From CAYNNP01 sp964398215 (lineage in GTDB: Bacteria > Planctomycetota > Planctomycetia > Pirellulales > Pirellulaceae), in contig CAYNNP010000153.1 of the NCBI GenBank assembly GCA_964398215.1, positions 1 through 15,932 of the forward strand: a DNA stretch of 15,932 nt, read 5' to 3'. The notes below the pieces were generated by a model. The model was not told where the DNA came from. It searched no databases and saw nothing but the letters and a program-made list of their open reading frames with translations. Positions 13,938 to 15,932 of the stretch are shown one piece after another. The position numbers and the translations under genes were made by a program. Positions within the stretch are counted from its first letter, which is position 1, and every line of letters begins with the position of its first letter.

Positions 13938-15755
13938 GTGGATACCTGGGAAGCTTGGCTGACGCTCGCAGTTGCTTGCACACTGCTGGTTAGTCTTGCG
14001 CTACGCATAGCGGCCACGGATTTGCTGGCGATCGGCTGCTTGGGGATCATTGTTCTTGCTCAGAACCTGACGGGCTCTGCAAACTTGCCGTCACCCGAAG
14101 AAGCCGTTGCTGGATTCGGCAACAAGGGCTTGATCACGATCGGGCTGTTGTTTGCTGTCGTTGCTGGGCTCGAATTTACGGGTGGCACGCAGCTAGCAAC
14201 CGGTTGGCTATTGAGCAGGGCGCGCAACCTGCGTGACGCTCAATTGCGTTTGCTTTTGCCGGTCGCAGCGCTCAGTGGATTCCTGAATAACACGCCCGTC
14301 GTCGCGGCTTTGTTGCCAGTTGTCGATGACGTCAGCAAACGTATTCAGTCCAGCACCAGTCGATTGTTGCTGCCAATGTCGTACGCAGCGATTTTGGGCG
14401 GCATGATCACAGTGATGGGCACCAGCACCAACCTGATCGTGCGCGACGAGTACGAAACGGCACGCGGTATTGAGCTAGGGTTCTTTTCGCCTGCTTGGGT
14501 AGGAATCCCAGCGGCTGTTATCGGATTGGTCTACATCTTCGTGTTTTCGAAGCGACTGATTCCCGAGCGCAAACCGGCTGTCAGCGCGTCCGATGATCCA
14601 CGGCAATACACCGTTGAAATGCAAGTTGACCCCAATGGCCCCTTGGTTGGTCGAACAATCGAGCAAGCTGGGCTCCGTCATCTGCCAGGTTTGTACATTG
14701 CAGAGATCCAGCGTCACGACGGCGTGATTACAGCTGCGAAGCCGAATGAGATTTTGCAACCTGATGATGCTTTGATCCTGGTCGGAGCGCTCGAGAGCGT
14801 TGTGGATTTGCGAAAGATCCGTGGTTTGATTGCGCCCGATGACCAGGCCAGGAAGCTACAGGTTCCTGCGTGGCGCCGGACGCTAGTCGAAGCAGTTGTG
14901 AGCACGCGATGTTCGTTGTTGGGCAAGACGATACGCGAAGGTCGTTTCCGGTCGAATTACAACGCGGCCGTTGTTGCGGTGGCACGAGGTGGGCGGAGAC
15001 TGACGGGAAAGATTGGCGACGTGCGCTTGGATGTTGGCGACGTGCTGTTGCTAGAAGCGTCACCATCTTTCATGCACCGACAGCGAGAGCTGCGTGATTT
15101 TTACTTGGTGAGCGCTGTGGAAAAAGGCGCCGTGCAGCGGCATGACCGAGCACCGATCGCATTGCTGGTCATGTTGGTCATGGTTTTAGCAGCTGCATTA
15201 ACGCCAATCACGATCATGACCGCAGCGTTATTGGCCGTGATGGCGATGATTGGACTTCGGTGCTGCACTACGCACGAAGCCAGGAAGAGCGTTGACTGGG
15301 GCGTGCTGCTTGTGATCGGGGCGGCGATTGGCATTGGAAACGCCTTAGACAAAAGCGGCACCGCGACTGCGATCGCGCGCGGGTTATTGATGATCGCTAA
15401 TGGCAATCCCTTTCTCTCGCTGGCCGCAGTCTATTTAGCCACCATGCTATGCACTGAACTAATCACCAACACAGCAGCAGCAGTGTTGATGCTGAAGATC
15501 GGATTGAGCACGGCGACCAGTCTTGCGGCGAGCGGGCAAGATGTTAGCGAGACTCCTTTTGTGATCGCAGTCATGATTGCAGCGTCGGCCAGTTTCTTAA
15601 CCCCCTTTGGCTACCAAACCAATTTGATGGTTTACGGTGTTGGAGGGTATCGAGTCACCGACTATCTGAAGTTCGGGTTGCCGCTTTCGATGATCGTTTT
15701 CGCGGTCGCGATGGTTGTGATTCCAAACGTCTGGCCCTTGATGCTAGAGCCATAG
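13938..15755 (+). CDS. SLC13/DASS-family anion transporter with two RCK_C domains
   Basis: The 605-aa inner-membrane transporter has two halves of hydrophobic helices (about 8-205 and 405-600) flanking a soluble insert. Inverted-repeat signature loops are LNNTPVVAALLPV (116-128) with GTSTNL (161-166), and ITNTAAAVLML (509-519) with TPFGYQTNLMVYG (555-567). These match the Ser/Thr-Asn-Thr motifs of sodium/dicarboxylate-sulfate symporters. The insert carries two RCK_C domains (about 224-298 and 315-395), each showing the VGRTI or LGKTI, VxxVxRxG and L-x-GD-x-L-L pattern. The substrate is unknown; sulfate, dicarboxylates or other anions are possible. The start is GTG 13938 with no visible Shine-Dalgarno site, 124 nt after rimK, so it may have its own promoter. 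A strong terminator follows. Confidence 0.9.
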   Translation: MDTWEAWLTLAVACTLLVSLALRIAATDLLAIGCLGIIVLAQNLTGSANLPSPEEAVAGFGNKGLITIGLLFAVVAGLEFTGGTQLATGWLLSRARNLRDAQLRLLLPVAALSGFLNNTPVVAALLPVVDDVSKRIQSSTSRLLLPMSYAAILGGMITVMGTSTNLIVRDEYETARGIELGFFSPAWVGIPAAVIGLVYIFVFSKRLIPERKPAVSASDDPRQYTVEMQVDPNGPLVGRTIEQAGLRHLPGLYIAEIQRHDGVITAAKPNEILQPDDALILVGALESVVDLRKIRGLIAPDDQARKLQVPAWRRTLVEAVVSTRCSLLGKTIREGRFRSNYNAAVVAVARGGRRLTGKIGDVRLDVGDVLLLEASPSFMHRQRELRDFYLVSAVEKGAVQRHDRAPIALLVMLVMVLAAALTPITIMTAALLAVMAMIGLRCCTTHEARKSVDWGVLLVIGAAIGIGNALDKSGTATAIARGLLMIANGNPFLSLAAVYLATMLCTELITNTAAAVLMLKIGLSTATSLAASGQDVSETPFVIAVMIAASASFLTPFGYQTNLMVYGVGGYRVTDYLKFGLPLSMIVFAVAMVVIPNVWPLMLEP

Positions 15756-15824
15756 GGTTGAACGCAGGGCAAATCAGTTTTTGATTGCGCTTTTACGTCA
15801 GGCATTGGTTTTTGGTAACCCGAC

Positions 15825-15875
15825 GCGTGAGCGAGGGACCGAGTCAATGTTGATTGTCCCTCGCTCACGCTTTTT
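15825..15875 (+). terminator. Strong hairpin terminator, possibly a dispersed repeat unit
   Basis: A perfect 15-bp stem (GCGTGAGCGAGGGAC at 15825-15839 with its reverse complement at 15856-15870) has a 16-nt loop and is followed by TTTTT (15871-15875). It ends the transporter transcript. The stem and its left flank (GTAACCCGAC, 15815-15824) resemble an intergenic sequence that I associate with many copies in Pirellulaceae genomes. Confidence 0.88.
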
Positions 15876-15932
15876 GAAGTTGCGCTTTTCAAAATTTATC
15901 GAGATTCGTTTGATCGATCGTGTTCAACAACC

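Overview
The window looks like chromosomal DNA from a planctomycete, most likely the Pirellulaceae/Rhodopirellula group. I infer this from protein style, not from a marker gene. The clues are a TPR/YfaP-like/glycine-tail protein, a Gln/Lys-rich membrane coiled-coil protein with a Gly-Gln tail, intermediate GC, frequent TTG/GTG starts with few Shine-Dalgarno sites, and long intergenic palindromes that resemble planctomycete dispersed repeats. I see no rRNA, tRNA, CRISPR array, transposase or phage gene.

Layout. (1) 3-1598 (+) is the end of a probably secreted protein with a glycine-rich tail, closed by a strong intrinsic terminator. (2) 1684-2682 (-) is miaA (tRNA dimethylallyltransferase), divergent from a GNAT acetyltransferase at 2912-3466 (+). 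The GNAT gene converges on a glutamate dehydrogenase at 3478-4728 (-). (3) 4899-5210 (-) is a small DUF2853 protein. (4) 9240-5297 (-) is a tight four-gene run read right to left: a DapA/NAL-superfamily aldolase-like protein, an Old Yellow Enzyme-type flavin oxidoreductase (TGATG stop/start overlap), an exported glycerophosphodiester phosphodiesterase-like protein (1-nt gap) and a methyltransferase-like protein (29-nt gap). (5) 9241-9435 separates this run from a DCC/DUF393 thiol-disulfide protein and holds a perfect 25-bp inverted repeat. (6) 10056-11820 (+) is a membrane-anchored coiled-coil protein with a four-cysteine knuckle, interrupted by a 100-N assembly gap. (7) 11998-15755 (+) holds a retropepsin-like RimB-type protease, RimK carrying an extra C-terminal RCK_C (TrkA-C) domain, and an SLC13/DASS-type transporter with two RCK_C domains. 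A perfect 15-bp hairpin plus T-tract closes this last block.

The most distinctive arrangement is the RimB-like/RimK-RCK_C/SLC13-RCK_C block. A protein-glutamylating ligase carries the same kind of ligand-sensing module as the transporter encoded next to it, which suggests (inference) that both respond to a common small molecule. The DapA-like/flavin-oxidoreductase/phosphodiesterase/methyltransferase run looks like an uncharacterised small-molecule pathway. In it the DapA-like protein lacks the DHDPS Thr-Thr motif, and the flavoenzyme keeps only part of the Fe-S cysteine motif of 2,4-dienoyl-CoA reductases.
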